DNA of 64,000 nt from Capra hircus (GCF_001704415.2 NC_030820.1:39600036-39664035), one strand, 5' to 3'. Positions 21,784-33,867 are shown, counted from the stretch's first letter. The notes: generated from the letters alone by a model not told the origin. Program-made: numbers and translations.

Positions 21784-21970
21784 ACTCAGTTGCGTCTAAC
21801 TCTTTGCAACCCCATGGGCTGTAGCCTGCTGGGCTTCCCTGTCCTTGGGATTCTCCAGGCCTGGACACAGGAGTGGATAGCCTATCCCTTCTCCAGGGGA
21901 TCTTCCCGACCCAGAAATTGAACTGGGTCTCCTGCATTGCAGGCGGATCCTGTACTGGCTGAGCTACCAG
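21783..21970 (-). mobile_element. Bov-tA SINE
   Basis: Antisense: CACTCAGTTGCGTCTAAC at left, head GGCTGAGCTACCAG at right. Tail side is continuous with the TG microsatellite. Confidence 0.93.
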
Positions 21971-22119
21971 TTGCACTGCAGTACGTGACAGATAGGGTGG
22001 TGGCCTGCATTTTGTCTCTAAAAGCAGTTATCTGGCTGGCCCTGGAAGCAGTGAAGGCATGACTTTGAAGGTACATTTGTGTAACACCTTATGCATAAGT
22101 TTGAGGAAATGCCAATTGC

Positions 22120-22121
<2 letters not shown>

Positions 22122-22163
<42 letters not shown>
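22122..22163. repeat. (TA)n microsatellite followed by T-run
   Basis: About 20 TA units, then a run of about 11 T (22163-22173). No SINE is attached on either side, unlike most microsatellites in this window. Confidence 0.95.
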
Positions 22164-22175
<12 letters not shown>

Positions 22176-22448
22176 ATGGAGAAGCAGATGGAAATGCCGG
22201 AGCTGGACTAACACACACAGGCACGTGAGGGCGCATGCCCCCTTCCTCCCCTAAGCATCCTGCTTGGGCCCCTACCATGATAAATGTTAATATATCATTC
22301 TGGACTGTTACTTTAAAAGCATGGGAAGTTAACTTCCAGGGACAGTTCATTGAAAGTTTCTAAGAATATTTATTCTTACCCATTTCGGGGAGGGTCTGTA
22401 GAAGACATTTTAGTCGTCTTCATTTTCTTCTACTTTTCTACCTAAACG

Positions 22449-22660
22449 CGCGTGAGTGCTCACTCAAGTCCAAGTCTTTGTGACCCCATAAACAGGGGCC
22501 TGCCAGGCTCCGCTGTTCATGGATTTTCCCAGCAAGGATACTCAGGGGAGTTGCCATTTCCTTCTCCAGGGGGTCTTCCCAACTCAGGGATCGAGCCCTT
22601 GTCTCCTGGGTCTCCTGCATGGCAGGCAGATTCTTTACCGCAGAGCTACTGGAGAAGCAC
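22449..22660 (-). mobile_element. Bov-tA SINE
   Basis: Antisense, diverged: CACTCAAGTCCAAGTC at left; head GAGCTACTGGAGAAGCAC at right. B-box complement GGGATCGAGCCC preserved. Confidence 0.92.
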
Positions 22661-23865
22661 TGTCTTCCTAAACACCTGTTTCCAAAGACCAGTTTCCCCG
22701 ACAGCTGTTGCCATAAACCAGGCCAGCAGAGAGCGCACAAGCGCAATCATCGTGGAGGCAAACCTTCCGCTTGCAATTCCACCTTTGGCCACAATTCTCT
22801 CCCATCTCTGCAAGATACAAATTCAAGAGAATAGTGGGCTTAGGTTCTAAGTGGACTTAGAGAGATGAGCAGAATCCTAAAAAGCAATACAAATTCTTTT
22901 TCCTGTTGGAAATGAAGGCACTACTGTAGTACCACTTAATTGTTTTTTAAAAAATCAGAGTTCAGCTAAAGCTTCCAGAACCATTGTTTTACAAATTGAA
23001 CAGGGCAATAACTTTAGAAAAGGAGAAAAAAAAGAATGAATGAAAAAACTTGCTATAGTTCCCAGCAGACTCAAAGAGCACACATTTGGGAGAAATTATA
23101 AAAATCACCGTAAACACCAGATTCCTTTCTGAACACCGGAAAAGGCTATGTAAGAGATGAAGGGAGAAATGACACTTTAGCAATAAACACATTCAAGTTG
23201 ATGGATCTGGTTCCATACACACTCCATTCCCTGTTGGCATCTGAGCATGGATCTTAATTCAAGAGGTTTAACCTACTCCAGGGAAAACAAATAAAAAAAT
23301 GCAGCACAATGCTTGAAGATCTTCACATTTATAGACTGGTGTGAACTCTCCTCCCTACACACTGTAATTTGGGTGGCTTTCCTTCAAAACGACGAAGGCA
23401 TCTTCATGGAGCCAGGGTAATTCTCAGCAATACTAATGGTGCACTCAACATTACTGTAAATAAGATAAATGGAAGCAAGCTCGTCTGAGCAGATGCAGCT
23501 AATGACAGAAGTATAGAAGTGTAACAGGCAAGAACAGAAATGTTCAGCAGCAGAAAACAGGAGCCCAGGGCATCTTGATGAGCAGCTGGCATGTGGTCAC
23601 GCAGGGAAAGGATGCACTGGGCTGAGCGCATCTCCATATCCGATGGAGCCAACACTTCCAAAGGTCAGAGTCCCAACCAGTGAGAAACAAACCCTCCTGG
23701 GTCTCAGGTGTCCACTTCCAGAAAAACCCCAAGAAACTTCTAGTGGAGGCATAAAGAGACTGTCTTTGAATTCTAGGGCACTAAATGGGATCTGGAGGTT
23801 GAGGCCCTAGAATCCACCCACGTTCAAGGGAAGTGACCCATTTATCAATTGTAGCCTCAATTCCT
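22661..23865. other. Unique sequence; one hydrophobic frame, no gene accepted
   Basis: No repeat recognised over 1.2 kb. A minus-strand 85-codon frame at 23404-23661 is rich in L, A, S and V and could form two membrane segments, but I recognise no family and see no splice sites or poly-A. Left uncalled. Confidence 0.35.
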
Positions 23866-24057
23866 AGTCAAAGTTGCTCAGTCATGTCCAGCTCTTTGCG
23901 ACTTCATGGACTATACAGTCCACGGAATTCTCCAGGCCAGAACACTGGAATGGGTAGCCCTTCCCCTCTCCAGGGAGTCTTTCCCAACCCAGGGATCGAA
24001 CCCAGGTCTCCTGCATTACAGGTAGATTCTTTACCAGCTGAGCCACAAGGAAAGCCC
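23866..24057 (-). mobile_element. Bov-tA SINE
   Basis: Antisense: GTTGCTCAGTCATGTCC at left, head GAGCCACAAGGAAAGCC at right. CCTAG words on both edges may be a short target duplication. Confidence 0.93.
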
Positions 24058-24944
24058 TAGAGACCAAAGAAAATCTACAATAAATAGGTGCGGCTTACAG
24101 CAACGCCTCATCCACAAATTGTGTGTGCCCCTCCTCCTCTGCTGACATGGTTGGGGTCGTGCATTCTTCCCCGTCCACACCTGTGAGAGAAAATGCTGGA
24201 AAACCCAGCTTACCCCTCCCTCCAGAGAGTTCTTCAAGAGGAAGGGGAAGATGAAGCCAGCATAATTTGACCAGATATTTTAGTTTGGGACATAGAAATA
24301 GAATAGGAAGGAAGCAGGGAATGGCAATAGAAAAACAAAGACATCAGGGTTTAGGCTCTAGTTCTCAAAATGTTGATATTGCCTGCAAATCTCATCTTAG
24401 AAACAAACCTCAGTGAGGGTACCAGTCTGTGTGGGCAGGTTTTTGCACCCCAGAATCCTGACTGGAACACCTAGGCAGGGTCCATTCAGTCCTGATGGCC
24501 ACACCTAGTCCCCTTTTGCAAGACTGATTAGCTTGGGGTCTCTGTGACATTGAAAAAGGAATCCTTCATCATTGGATCCACACCCAGCAAGTTCGAGCCA
24601 TGTGCATTTTACCACGTGGTACTTAAACTGCAAATATAACCAACTCAAAGATGCTGATATACAGTTTGTTCCTCCTCATAAAAGGACTGGTGGGATTGTA
24701 GAGGCCTGGAGGAATTCTTCCCCTGATGTCTTCCGTGGGCCTGTGTGATTCTCTCTGTCCCACAGTGCTCTTGGTCTCCTCTGCACAGCTGGCTCCCTGC
24801 TCCATTCAAATCCCTAGGAATGGCAGCCAGTGTGGCAGCTAGCTTTCCAGCACCTTCCACCCCAGGTGAGAATCTGCCTGTGCTCCCTGGTGGTCTCTGC
24901 AGCATTTGTTGCCACCCCTTCACAGAAGAGGCATTTCAAAATCC
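24058..24944. other. Unique sequence, no gene seen
   Basis: About 890 bp with short overlapping frames; the 204-codon plus frame beginning at 24745 owes its length to the BovB fragment on its right. Confidence 0.45.
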
Positions 24945-25352
24945 TTCAGTTCAGTCACTCAGTCGTGTCCAACTCTTTGCGACCCCATGGACTGCAGCAC
25001 AACAGGCCTCCCCATCCATCACCAACTCCCAGAGTTTACTCAAACTCATATCCATTGAGTCGGTGATGCCATCCAAGCATCTCATCCTCTGTTGTCTTCT
25101 CCTCCCACCTTCAATCGTTCCTAGCATCAGGGTCGTTTCTAGTGAGTCAGTTCTTTGCATCAGGTGGCCAAAGTATTGGAGTTTCAGCTTCAGCATCAGT
25201 CCTTCCAATGAATATTCAGGACTGATTTCCTTTAGGATAGACTGGTTGTATCTCCTTGCAGTCCAAGGGACTCTCAAGAGTCTTCTCCAACACCACAGTT
25301 CAAAAGCATCAATTCTTCAGCGCTCGGCTTTCTTTCTAGTCCAACTCTCATA
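24945..25352 (-). mobile_element. BovB LINE 3' fragment
   Basis: Antisense. The 3' terminus TTCAGTTCAGTCACTCAG is at the left; the fragment extends to CTAGTCCAACTCTCATAC at the right. 'EYSLEGL' subtype: the translated complement keeps a 108-codon open frame. Faces the plus-strand BovB at 26985-28025, forming an inverted pair about 1.6 kb apart. Confidence 0.93.
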
Positions 25353-26658
25353 CGCTTAGGGGTGAAACAGCTTTAGCCTGTTTAGGCTGAACATGGTTTT
25401 CTCCCCTGAAGTGGCAACATTTTCAGTGTAACACCACTGAAATTCCCTTCTGCTCTTCCCATGACTGGACCCACTGGGGGACGGAGTGGAAAGGACATTG
25501 CCATTGAAGCTTTCCTGCCCAGAGTGGACAGGCCAGGACGTCCCCAGAGCTGTCCAGGTACTAGTGTCTGCTTACTCTGTGCTGGAAAGCTCATCAAATT
25601 GAAGGGCGGGGGATCCACCTCTGCCTAGTCTGACTCTTCGGGTTTGAGAGGGGCCCTGGAAAGTTCCCAGGAGGAGCTCATGGGGAATTCTACCATCAGG
25701 CAGTTTGGAAGCCACAGGAAGAGGCTGTTACCACATCAGCCCCCAAAGGACTCTGGGCTGCAACTGTGGACGGAGCATCTGAAGCTCTGGAAGTCCTTCT
25801 GCCTGGAAGTAGAGGCCCACGTGACAAATTACGTCACAGAGTACTTATCTAGCTTGACTCTAGTCAGATAATCTGGAAGGCATGGAAACAAGTGTAACTT
25901 ACGAAAAAAAAAAAAAAAACACCTTTAATTGAAAAGCCAAAGATTCTGCCTGGGATGTTTGCCCACTTTTCTGCTTGAGACCTTTTTTTTTTCTTTTTAG
26001 CAAGGGAATGGTTTTAAAGGATGACTATGTGGCCATGTGGGAAAACGAAAATCAGAAAGGGACCCATGTATGAAAGCAGAGAGAAAGCTTGGGTTCAAGA
26101 TACAGCTGGTAGAAACCATCTCCAGCTTCACGCTGACAAACTCGAGACTTGACATAGAGTATTTCAACCTAGATGCTAACAGCTGGTCACAGGTGGTTAT
26201 TGAAATTAAAATTAATTAAAATGATAGGAAACATACACATTTGGCTGCTCAGTCCCACTCGCCACATTTCAAGAGTGCCCAGAGCCACAACATCTGTGTC
26301 TACTGAAGTGGACAGAGCAGGAAGAAAGGATGTCTTCACCGTGGCCGGAAGGTCTTTTGGACAGCGCTAAATGTAACTGCTGGGAGGAATGGGACCCCTT
26401 GGGCAGTGTGACATTTCTGAAGTGATGGTTGTTCCTGATCTTGGTGGACCTTAGTGTCAGGGGAGACTCACCCTCTGGTCCCAGCTGAAGCCAACAGCCC
26501 TTGATTAAGAGATAGAAAGAAACATGAGTCATTAGACCACCTCTGCTGGCCTGCAGTCTTCCATCGTTCTGTGGTTAACCTCCCAACTCTGGGAAACTGT
26601 AGCCAATACTTTCTATACAATCAGAAAAATGTCTGGAATCCTTGAATCTTTTCTTTGT
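25353..26658. other. Unique sequence, no gene seen
   Basis: About 1.3 kb. Contains an A-run (about 25903-25919) and a T-run (about 25983-25992) but no SINE body attached to either. Short frames only. Confidence 0.45.
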
Positions 26659-28050
26659 TTCTATTTTTATTGGAGTATAGTTACTTTACAATGTTGTGTT
26701 AGTTTCTACTGTCCAGCAAAGTGAATCAGCTGTACGTACACACATATTTCCCTTTTTTGGATTTCCTTCCCATTTAGGTCACTACAGTGCATTGAGTAGA
26801 GTTCCCTGAGCTATACAGTATGTTCTCCTTAGCTATCTATTTTAAACATAGCATCAACAGTGTATATATATCGATCTCAATCTCCCAGTTCATTCCACCC
26901 CTCTGTCCCCCATTGGTGTCCATGTTTGTTCTCTATGTCTCTATTTCCAGTTTGCAAATAAGATCATCTGTAAATGAACTTTCAATAAACTGTGGAAAAT
27001 TCTGAGAGAGATGGGGATACCAGACCACCTGACCTGCCTCTTGAGAAATCTGTATGCAGGTCAGGAAGCAACAGTTAGAACTGGACATGGAACAACAGAC
27101 TGGTTCCAAATAGGAAAAGGAGTACGTCAAGGCTGTATATTGTCACCCTGCTTATTTAACTTCTATGCAGAGTAAATCATGAGAAATGCTGGACTGGAAG
27201 AAACACAAGCTGGAATCAAGATTGCTGGGAGAAATATCAATAACCTCAGATATGCAGATGATACCACCCTTATGGCAGAAAGTGAAGAGGAACTAAAAAG
27301 CCTCTTGATGAAAGTGAAAGAGGAGAGTGAAAAAGTTGGCTTAAAGCTCAACATTCAGAAAACGAAGATCATGGCATCTGGTCCCATCACTTTATGAAAT
27401 AGATGGGGAAACAGTGGAAACAGTGTCAGACTTTATTTTTTGGGGCTCCAAAATCACTGTAGATGGTGACTGCAGCCATGAAATTAAAAGACGCTTACTC
27501 CTTGGAAGAAAAGTGATGACCAATCTAGATAACATATTCAAAAGCAGAGACATTACTTTGCCGACTAAGGTCTGTCTAGTCAAGGCTATGGTTTTTCCAG
27601 TGGTCGTGTATGGATGTGAGAGTTGGACTGTGAAGAAGGCTGAGCACTGAAGAATTGATTCTTTTGAACTGTGGTGTTGGAGAAGACTCTTGAGAGTCCT
27701 TTGGACTGCAAGGAGATCCAACCAGTCCATTCTGAAGGAGATCAGTCCTGGGATTTCTTTGGAAGGAATGATGCTAAAGCTGAAACTCCAGTACTTTGGC
27801 CACCTCATGCGAAGAGTTGACTCATTGGAAAAGACTTTGATGCTGGGAGGGATTGGGGGCAGGAGGAGAAGGGGACGACAGAGGATGAGATGGCTGGATG
27901 GCATCACTGACTCAATGGACGTGAATCTGAGTGAACTCTGGGAATTGGCGATGGACAGGGAGGCCTGGTGTGCTGCAATTCATGGAGTCACAGAGTCAGA
28001 CATGACTGAGCAACTGAACTGAACTGTTTCATTTTTCTAGTGGAGTCTTT
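26659..28050 (-). mobile_element. L1 3' UTR fragment, split by BovB
   Basis: Antisense L1 3' end: ATTGGAGTATAGTTACTTT..., CTGAGCTATACAGTATG..., GTCTCTATTTCCAGTTTGC up to about 26974. After the BovB it seems to resume as ATTTTTCTAGTGGAGTC (28031-28050), the normal next words of this L1 region. The right-hand piece is short, so that part is tentative. Confidence 0.8.
26985..28025 (+). mobile_element. BovB LINE, 1.04 kb, RT domain with YADD
   Basis: 5'-truncated BovB (RTE-clade, non-LTR). It retains RT palm motifs: RQGCILSPCLFN (motif B region) and LRYADDTTLM with the catalytic YADD intact, plus the C-terminal MLKLKLQYFGHLMRR region. Defects include a TAA stop at 27173-27175 just after FYAE and a TGA near 27395. 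Of the 'GISLEGMM' subtype shared with 48021-49528. Possible diverged target duplication TGAACTTTCA (26975-26984) versus TGAACTGTTTCA (28020-28031). Confidence 0.94.
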
Positions 28051-28380
28051 GGATCTTTTTCTCTGTTCCCCTTTTCCTCTAGAACCATGGTTGGAGGAAT
28101 GTCTCTGACCTGGGTGCTGTCTGTCTGCTGAGTTGTCAGAAAGGACCCTTGAAAGAGGCCTGCTGTCCAGACGAGGAGAAGGAGGGACATTCCCTTCTTC
28201 CCACTGTTTTCTCATGACAGGGGAGGGGGAAGCGGATGTCTGAGATCAGCCTTTAGAATCAGGGTGTTTTATGAGGAGAGAGGTGGAGGGTTGGGATTGA
28301 AAAAGAGGAAAAAAAAGAAATGCAGATGAGGTGGCTGTAGGGTGTACTGCTGGATCCTATATCCAAAAAGGACTGGGTAC
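28051..28380. other. Unique sequence, no gene seen
   Basis: About 330 bp; purine-rich in the second half. No frame of note. Confidence 0.45.
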
Positions 28381-28387
28381 CGAGGTG

Positions 28388-28389
<2 letters not shown>

Positions 28390-28432
<43 letters not shown>

Positions 28433-30784
28433 AAAATCTTTAATTCTTACATGCGTTCCCAAACATGAACCCCCCTCCCACCTCCCTCCCCACAACATCT
28501 CTCTGGGTCATCCCCATGCACCAGCCCCAAGCAAGCTGCACCCTATGTCAGACATGGACTGGCGATTCAATTCTTACATGACAGTATACATGTTATAATT
28601 CCCATTCTCCCAAATCATCCCACCCTCTCCCTCTCCCTCTGAGTCCAAAAGTCTGGTATACACATCTGTGTCTTTTTCCCTGTCTTGCATACAGGGTCAT
28701 CATTGCCATCTTCCTAAATTCCATATATATGTGTTAGTATACTGTATTGGTGTTTTTCTTTCTGGCTTACTTCACTCTGTATAATTGGCTCCAGTTTCAC
28801 CCATCTCATCAGAACTGATTCAAATGAATTCTTTTTAACGGCTGAGTAATACTCCATTGTGTATATGTACCACAGCTTTCTTATCCATTCATCTGCTGAT
28901 GGACATCTAGGTTGTTTCCATGTCCTGGCTATTGTAAACAGTGCTGCGATGAACATTGGGGTACATGTGTCTCTTTCAATTCTGGTTTCCTCGGTGTGTA
29001 TGCCCAGAAGTGGGATTGCTGGGTCATAAGGTAGTTTTATTTGCAATTTTTTAAGGAATCTCCACACTGTTCTCCATAGTGGCTGTACTAGTTTGCATTC
29101 CCACCAACAGTGTAGGAGGGTTCCCTTTTCTCCACACCCTCTCCAGCATTTATTGCTTGCAGATTTTTGGATCGCAGCCATTCTGACTGGTGTGAAGTGG
29201 TACCTCATTGTGGTTTTGATTTGCATTTCTCTAATAATGAGTGATGTTGAGCATCTTTTCATGTGTTTGTTAGCCATCCGTATGTCTTCTTTGGAGAAAT
29301 GTCTATTTAGTTCTTTGGCCCATTTTTTGATTGGGTCGTTTATTTTTCTGGAATTGAGCTGCAGAAGTTGCTTGTATATTTTTGAGATTAGTTGTTTGTC
29401 AGTTGTTTCAGTTGCTATTATTTTCTCCCATTCAGAAGGCTGTCTTTTCACCTTGCTTATATTTTCCTTTGTTGTACAGAAGCTTTTTATTTTAATTAGA
29501 TCCCATTTGTTTATTTTTGCTTTTATTTCCAGAATTCTGGGAGGTGGATCATAGAGGATCCTGCTGTGATTTATGTCTGAGAGTGTTTTGCCTATGTTCT
29601 TCTCTAGGAGTTTTATAGTTTCTGATCTTACATTTAGATCTTTAATCCATTTTGAGTTTATTTTTGTGTACGGTGGTAGAAAGTGATCTAGTTTCATTCT
29701 TTTACAAGTGGTTGACCAGTTTTCCCAGCACCACTTGTTAAAGAGATTGTCTTTACTCCATTGTATATTCTTGCCTCCTTTGTCAAAGATAAGGTGTCCA
29801 TATGTGTGTGGATTTATCTCTGGGCTTTCTATTTTGTTCCATTGATCTATATGTCTGTCTTTGTGCCAGTACCATACTGTCTTGATGACTGTGGCTTTGT
29901 AGTAGAGCCTGAAGTCAGGCAAGTTGATTCCTCCAGTTCCATTCTTCTTTCTCAAGATTGCTTTGGCTATTCGAGGTTTTTTGTATTTCCATACAAATCT
30001 TGAAATTATTTGTTCTAGTTCTGTGAAAAATGTGGCTGGTAGCTTGATAGGGATTGCATTGAATTTGTAAATTGCTTTGGGTAGTATACTCATTTTCACT
30101 ATATTGATTCTTCCGATCCATGAACATGGTATATTTCTCCATCTATTAGTGTCCTCTTTGATTTCTTTCATCAGTGTTTTATAGTTTTCTATATATAGGT
30201 CTTTAGTTTCTTTAGGTAGATATATTCCTAAGTATTTTATTCTTTTCGTTGCAATGGTGAATGGAATTGTTTCCTTAATTTCTTTTTCTACTTTCTCATT
30301 ATTCGTGTATAGGAATGCAAGGGATTTCTGTGTGTTGATTTTATATCCTGCAACTTTACTATATTCATTGATTAGCTCTAGTAATTTTCTGGTGGAGTCT
30401 TTAGGGTTTTCCATGTAGAGGATCATGTCATCTGCAAACAGTGAGAATTTTACTTCTTCTTTTCCAATTTGGATTCCTTTGATTTCTTTTTCTGCTCTGA
30501 TTGCTGTGGCCAAAACTTCCAGAACTATGTTGAATAGTAGCGGTGAAAGTGGACACCCTTGTCTTGTTCCTGACTTTAGGGGAAATGCTTTCAATTTTTC
30601 ACCATTGAGGATAATGTTTGCTGTGGGTTTGTCATATATAGCTTTTATTATGTTGAGGTATGTTCCTTCTATTCCTGCTTTCTGGAGAGTTTTTATCATA
30701 AATGGATGTTGAATTTTGTCAAAGGCCTTCTCTGCATCTATTGAGATAATCATATGGTTTTTATTTTTCAATTTGTTAATGTGG
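28390..30784 (-). mobile_element. Young-looking 5'-truncated L1 (bovine L1 type)
   Basis: About 2.4 kb of L1 in antisense orientation. It ends in a pure 35-nt poly-A (T-run 28391-28425) and is flanked by CGAGGTGAG (28381-28389 and 30785-30793). 3' UTR and the C-terminal 685 codons of ORF2 are intact. The 5' UTR, ORF1, endonuclease and first part of RT are missing, so it cannot move by itself. A long pure tail and an open frame argue for recent insertion. Confidence 0.96.
28714..30771 (-). pseudogene. L1 ORF2p C-terminal two-thirds, open but truncated
   Basis: 685 codons without a stop encode the L1 reverse transcriptase from motif A onward. Visible motifs: SIDAEKAFDKIQ (motif A, catalytic D), GTRQGCPLSPLLFN, FADDMILYMENP (motif C, catalytic FADD), and the C-terminal C-X3-C-X7-H-X4-C cluster in KCWRGCGEK...HCWWEC. 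It ends in ILTHIYGI. The N-terminal endonuclease and fingers are absent and there is no native start, so I call it a truncated pseudogene. The first methionine is an internal residue. Confidence 0.93.
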
Positions 30785-30793
30785 CGAGGTGAG

Positions 30794-31589
30794 TTTTACA
30801 TTGTCTCCTGAAGGTGGAGATGTTGGAGCTTGGATGGGCTCAGTGGCTGTGAGCAGGAGAAGCCCCGCCTTTCCATAAATTCAGTCTCCAAGATAGAAGG
30901 GCTCTGTGTTGTTGGCTGGATCACGAGATAACAGGGTATCACTTTTTTGTTAAGATAACTTTTGGGGGGAGGTACTCATTCAAATTCCTAGAATGGATAA
31001 ACTGGATTCCACAATGACGTGGACATTGCTCTGGGAGGAAAAGTTGTGAGGAAACTATTTGGCAAAAATCTATTTACTAAACCATTTACACCTCCTGATG
31101 CATTGCATTTAGAACGCCACAAGTTATTTTATGGCCAAAACTTCCTCTGGCCTCTATTTAAATGACCTAGCTCTTCCAACTTGCCTTGTGGACTCTGGTT
31201 CAGCTCCGTAGTTCATCAGTACCCCTTTACTGAGTGCCCAGGAGATACCAAATAGAACCAGCATTTCTCAGCTCAGGATATCATTGATATAAAATCTCCA
31301 ATAGCCTGAACTCTGATTCTTCCTCGTCCTTTAAAAAGCTCATCTCTGCTTCTCTCCTTTCCCCAAGGTGTCCGCTGGTTCCTAGCTTAGGAATGTGGTA
31401 CCTCGTGCCAGCGTGGTATCTGGCATTTGAGTGTGTGTTCAAGGAGTGAATGAATTAGAAAATCTCACTTAGTCAGGGAGATGTCCCAGATTATAGCCAG
31501 CAAAACGCACCTGGAGTGTAGCAGTCCACACATTACAGAGTACTGGCCTTCTTCATATACGCCTTATATTTGGCAGTGCTCTCCAACCA
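30794..31589. other. Unique sequence, no gene seen
   Basis: About 800 bp. Weak L2-like words near 31385-31450 (GGCATTTGAGTGTGTGTTCAA). No coding family. Confidence 0.45.
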
Positions 31590-31700
31590 CGGACATGAGT
31601 TTGAGCAAACTCCAGAAGATAGTGAAGAACAGGGAAGCCTGGCATGCTACAGGCCATGGGATCGCAAAGAGTCAGACACGACTGAGCAACTCAACAACTC
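31590..31700 (+). mobile_element. BovB LINE 3' fragment, 110 bp
   Basis: Only the last part of BovB: GGACATGAGTTTGAGCAAAC through GACTGAGCAACTCAACAAC. CTCCAACC and CTCCATCCAAC at the edges might be a degraded target duplication. Confidence 0.9.
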
Positions 31701-32211
31701 CATCCAACAGATACTTTCACACCTACGTAATTTCACTTGATTTGCTGTTAAACCTCGGATTATGTGATTAGCCCTTAGATACCTTCATTTTTCTTCTATG
31801 CCCCCCCCCCACAAATAGACAATGGATATACTGTTATCTTTTCGTCAAGATGCTGTAAGAGTTATTACTAATTCCCTAGAATATTGTTCAAAGTCAATCT
31901 GAATATAAAAGGAGAGCCATTACTTTGGGACTTTTTACAGCCTATGTGTTATGATCTAAATGGGAAAAGCCATCCCAATAAATTAGTGTATTTCTAATGT
32001 GAATGTCAAGTTGCCCCTGATGGGGACTTGGCAGAATGTGAGAAACTGGGGTTTAGAATACTGCTGAGATGGCTCTGGAAGGCAAACCATGTAACAGGTC
32101 TGCCCATTTTGTAGTCAGCTGACCACCTTTGCTTCCAGACCTCCGCCTGAGTCTGGACACGTGAGTTTTATTCCTAGACTGTGTATATATGTCTTCAGGG
32201 CAGAAGTTACA
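31701..32211. other. Unique sequence, no gene seen
   Basis: Contains a run of about ten C at 31801-31810. Otherwise no feature. Confidence 0.45.
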
Positions 32212-32425
32212 GGAGGCCCAGAGGTCAAGGGTGTGGATTCAAACCACTTACAGGCTGTGGAAACTTGGAAATTCACTCACTTCTCTGACACAGTTTCCTC
32301 ATGTCTCAAATGGAAATTATTACGCTTATCTTCCCAAGGAGGGGTAAGAATAAAATCAATATCTGTACAAAACGTGAGCAGTACAGCGCCTGGCGTGTAA
32401 TTAGTACTCAGTGAATGGTAACTAG
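32212..32425 (+). mobile_element. MIR SINE
   Basis: Ancient tRNA-derived MIR: GGATTCAAACCACTTACAGG, then the conserved core CAGTTTCCTCATGTCTCAAATGG style, and the L2-like 3' end GCGCCTGGCGTGTAATTAG. Diverged, no target duplication. Confidence 0.8.
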
Positions 32426-33229
32426 GAATTTCCTTTCTCATTCTTTCTTCACTGCCTGTAGAAACATTAGGAACTTGGGAAGGTAGCCAGCCATGCTGAG
32501 CCATTTGAATAAACTGGTCCTTTCATGGTGTTAACCATCTTCCTCTTTCCTTCGTTGATTCTTATGCCCATTTCTATAAAGTAAGGTGGTTGAAATTCTG
32601 TGTAGAATAAAAATGTGTAGTTTTCTCTAATGGATTGGGAAGATTCTTGGTAAATTAAATATTAAACTTTGCCCTCTTCATGGTTAACATCACAAAGTGG
32701 GAAAAAAAAGGCAATGGGGGCGGAGTGTTGATTTAAAATTTCTCATTTTCATTGACTTACAAAACAAAGCCTGATTAAATCCAAAGTTGGGGGTGGGGGG
32801 GCAGGGAAGCAATGTCCTGAGCAATCGTCTCAGCAAATAGAGACGATTTTTATAACAAAAGTCTTACTCTCAGTAATCTAGAGGAGAAACCTCTCTTTGG
32901 TAGCATTGTAGGGCAAGCACCTTGCCTCATGGTGAGAATACCAGGATTTCAAAGCTAGATTTTTCATTTGAGACCAGCATTTCTATAAGGAAAGCTGCAA
33001 ACCAGATCACATGTCAGGGTGGGGCTGGGTAGGGGCAGGGGGGCGGGCAGAGTAAAGAGCTCCAGAAACTCTCAGCTTCTCTGGAAAAAGTACTCTCACT
33101 CCATTCAAGTCAACTCTCTGACAATGCTGGTTACTTTGCATCTTTTCCAAAAGTCTCAGTGGCAGTGTGCACACCACTCACAGCAAACATTTTGAAGAGT
33201 AAGATGATTTAGCCTCCTCTCAGTGTTCC
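32426..33229. other. Unique sequence, no gene seen
   Basis: About 800 bp with G-rich patches (32790-32803, 33020-33048). No gene or recognised repeat. Confidence 0.45.
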
Positions 33230-33489
33230 TAGGAGAAGGCAATGGCAGCCCACTCCAGTACTCTCACCTGGAAAATTGCATGGACGGAGGAGACTAGTAG
33301 GCTGCAGTCCATGGGGTGGCTAAGAGTTGGACACGACTGAGCAACTTCACTTTCACACATTGGAGAAGGAAATGGCAACCATTTCCAGTATCCTTGCCTG
33401 GAGAATCCCAGGGATGGGGGAGCCTGGTGGACTGCCGTCTATGGGGTTGCACAGAGTCGGACATGACTGAAGCGACTTAGCAGCAGCTG
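33230..33489 (+). mobile_element. Bov-A2 SINE
   Basis: Two Bov-A monomers joined by the CAACTTCACTTTCACACATTG linker, with a short AGC tail (TAGCAGCAGC). Flanks CAGTGTTCCTAGG (33221-33233) and CAGTGTTCTTAAGG (33490-33503) look like a diverged target duplication overlapping the SINE start. Confidence 0.95.
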
Positions 33490-33497
33490 CAGTGTTC

Positions 33498-33867
33498 TTA
33501 AGGAAGAGGGTAGGTGTCCAATATTAACATTCGGGTTTCCCCTCCACCGCATGCCCTGGTCCCTAGGTAGCCACTGACCTCAGGAGGGCAGGGAGAGCAC
33601 GGAGCCTTCATCTTCTGGGTTTGTTTGGCAAATTCTGATGGCAGAACTTCCAGTTCTTGGACTGAAATTTCCCCCACAAAGATTGTTAGGTAATTGTCAG
33701 CTGATGTATCACTCCATTTTGAGGGAGTCTGCAGTTTCATTAAAGAAGAGCTGTGACACACTGACTTGGCGGTGCAAGAATAAGCATGTCTTGAATGGTC
33801 TTTGCCCACAGACACCCCTGCATGGGTACATTAGCTTTCCCTTCTGCGCTAGCTGCACCTCTGTAAA
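33498..33867. other. Unique sequence, no gene seen
   Basis: No gene accepted. Antiparallel frames of 105 and 86 codons overlap here without a family. Confidence 0.45.

Noticed and set aside
21117..21824. 235-codon plus-strand open frame
   Set aside because: It runs through an ancient L2-like repeat, unique sequence and a (TG)n microsatellite translated as alternating Cys-Val, then a SINE. Not a gene.
22018..22350. Frame with repeated Ile-Tyr
   Set aside because: Simple translation of the (TA)n microsatellite.
23404..23661. 85-codon hydrophobic minus-strand frame
   Set aside because: It could suggest a two-pass membrane peptide, but there is no family, start context, splice site or poly-A support.
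24745..25359. 204-codon plus-strand frame
   Set aside because: Most of its length is the antisense translation of a BovB fragment.
29093..30712. Plus-strand frames of 80 to 153 codons
   Set aside because: They are antisense shadows of the L1 ORF2 open frame at 28714-30771.
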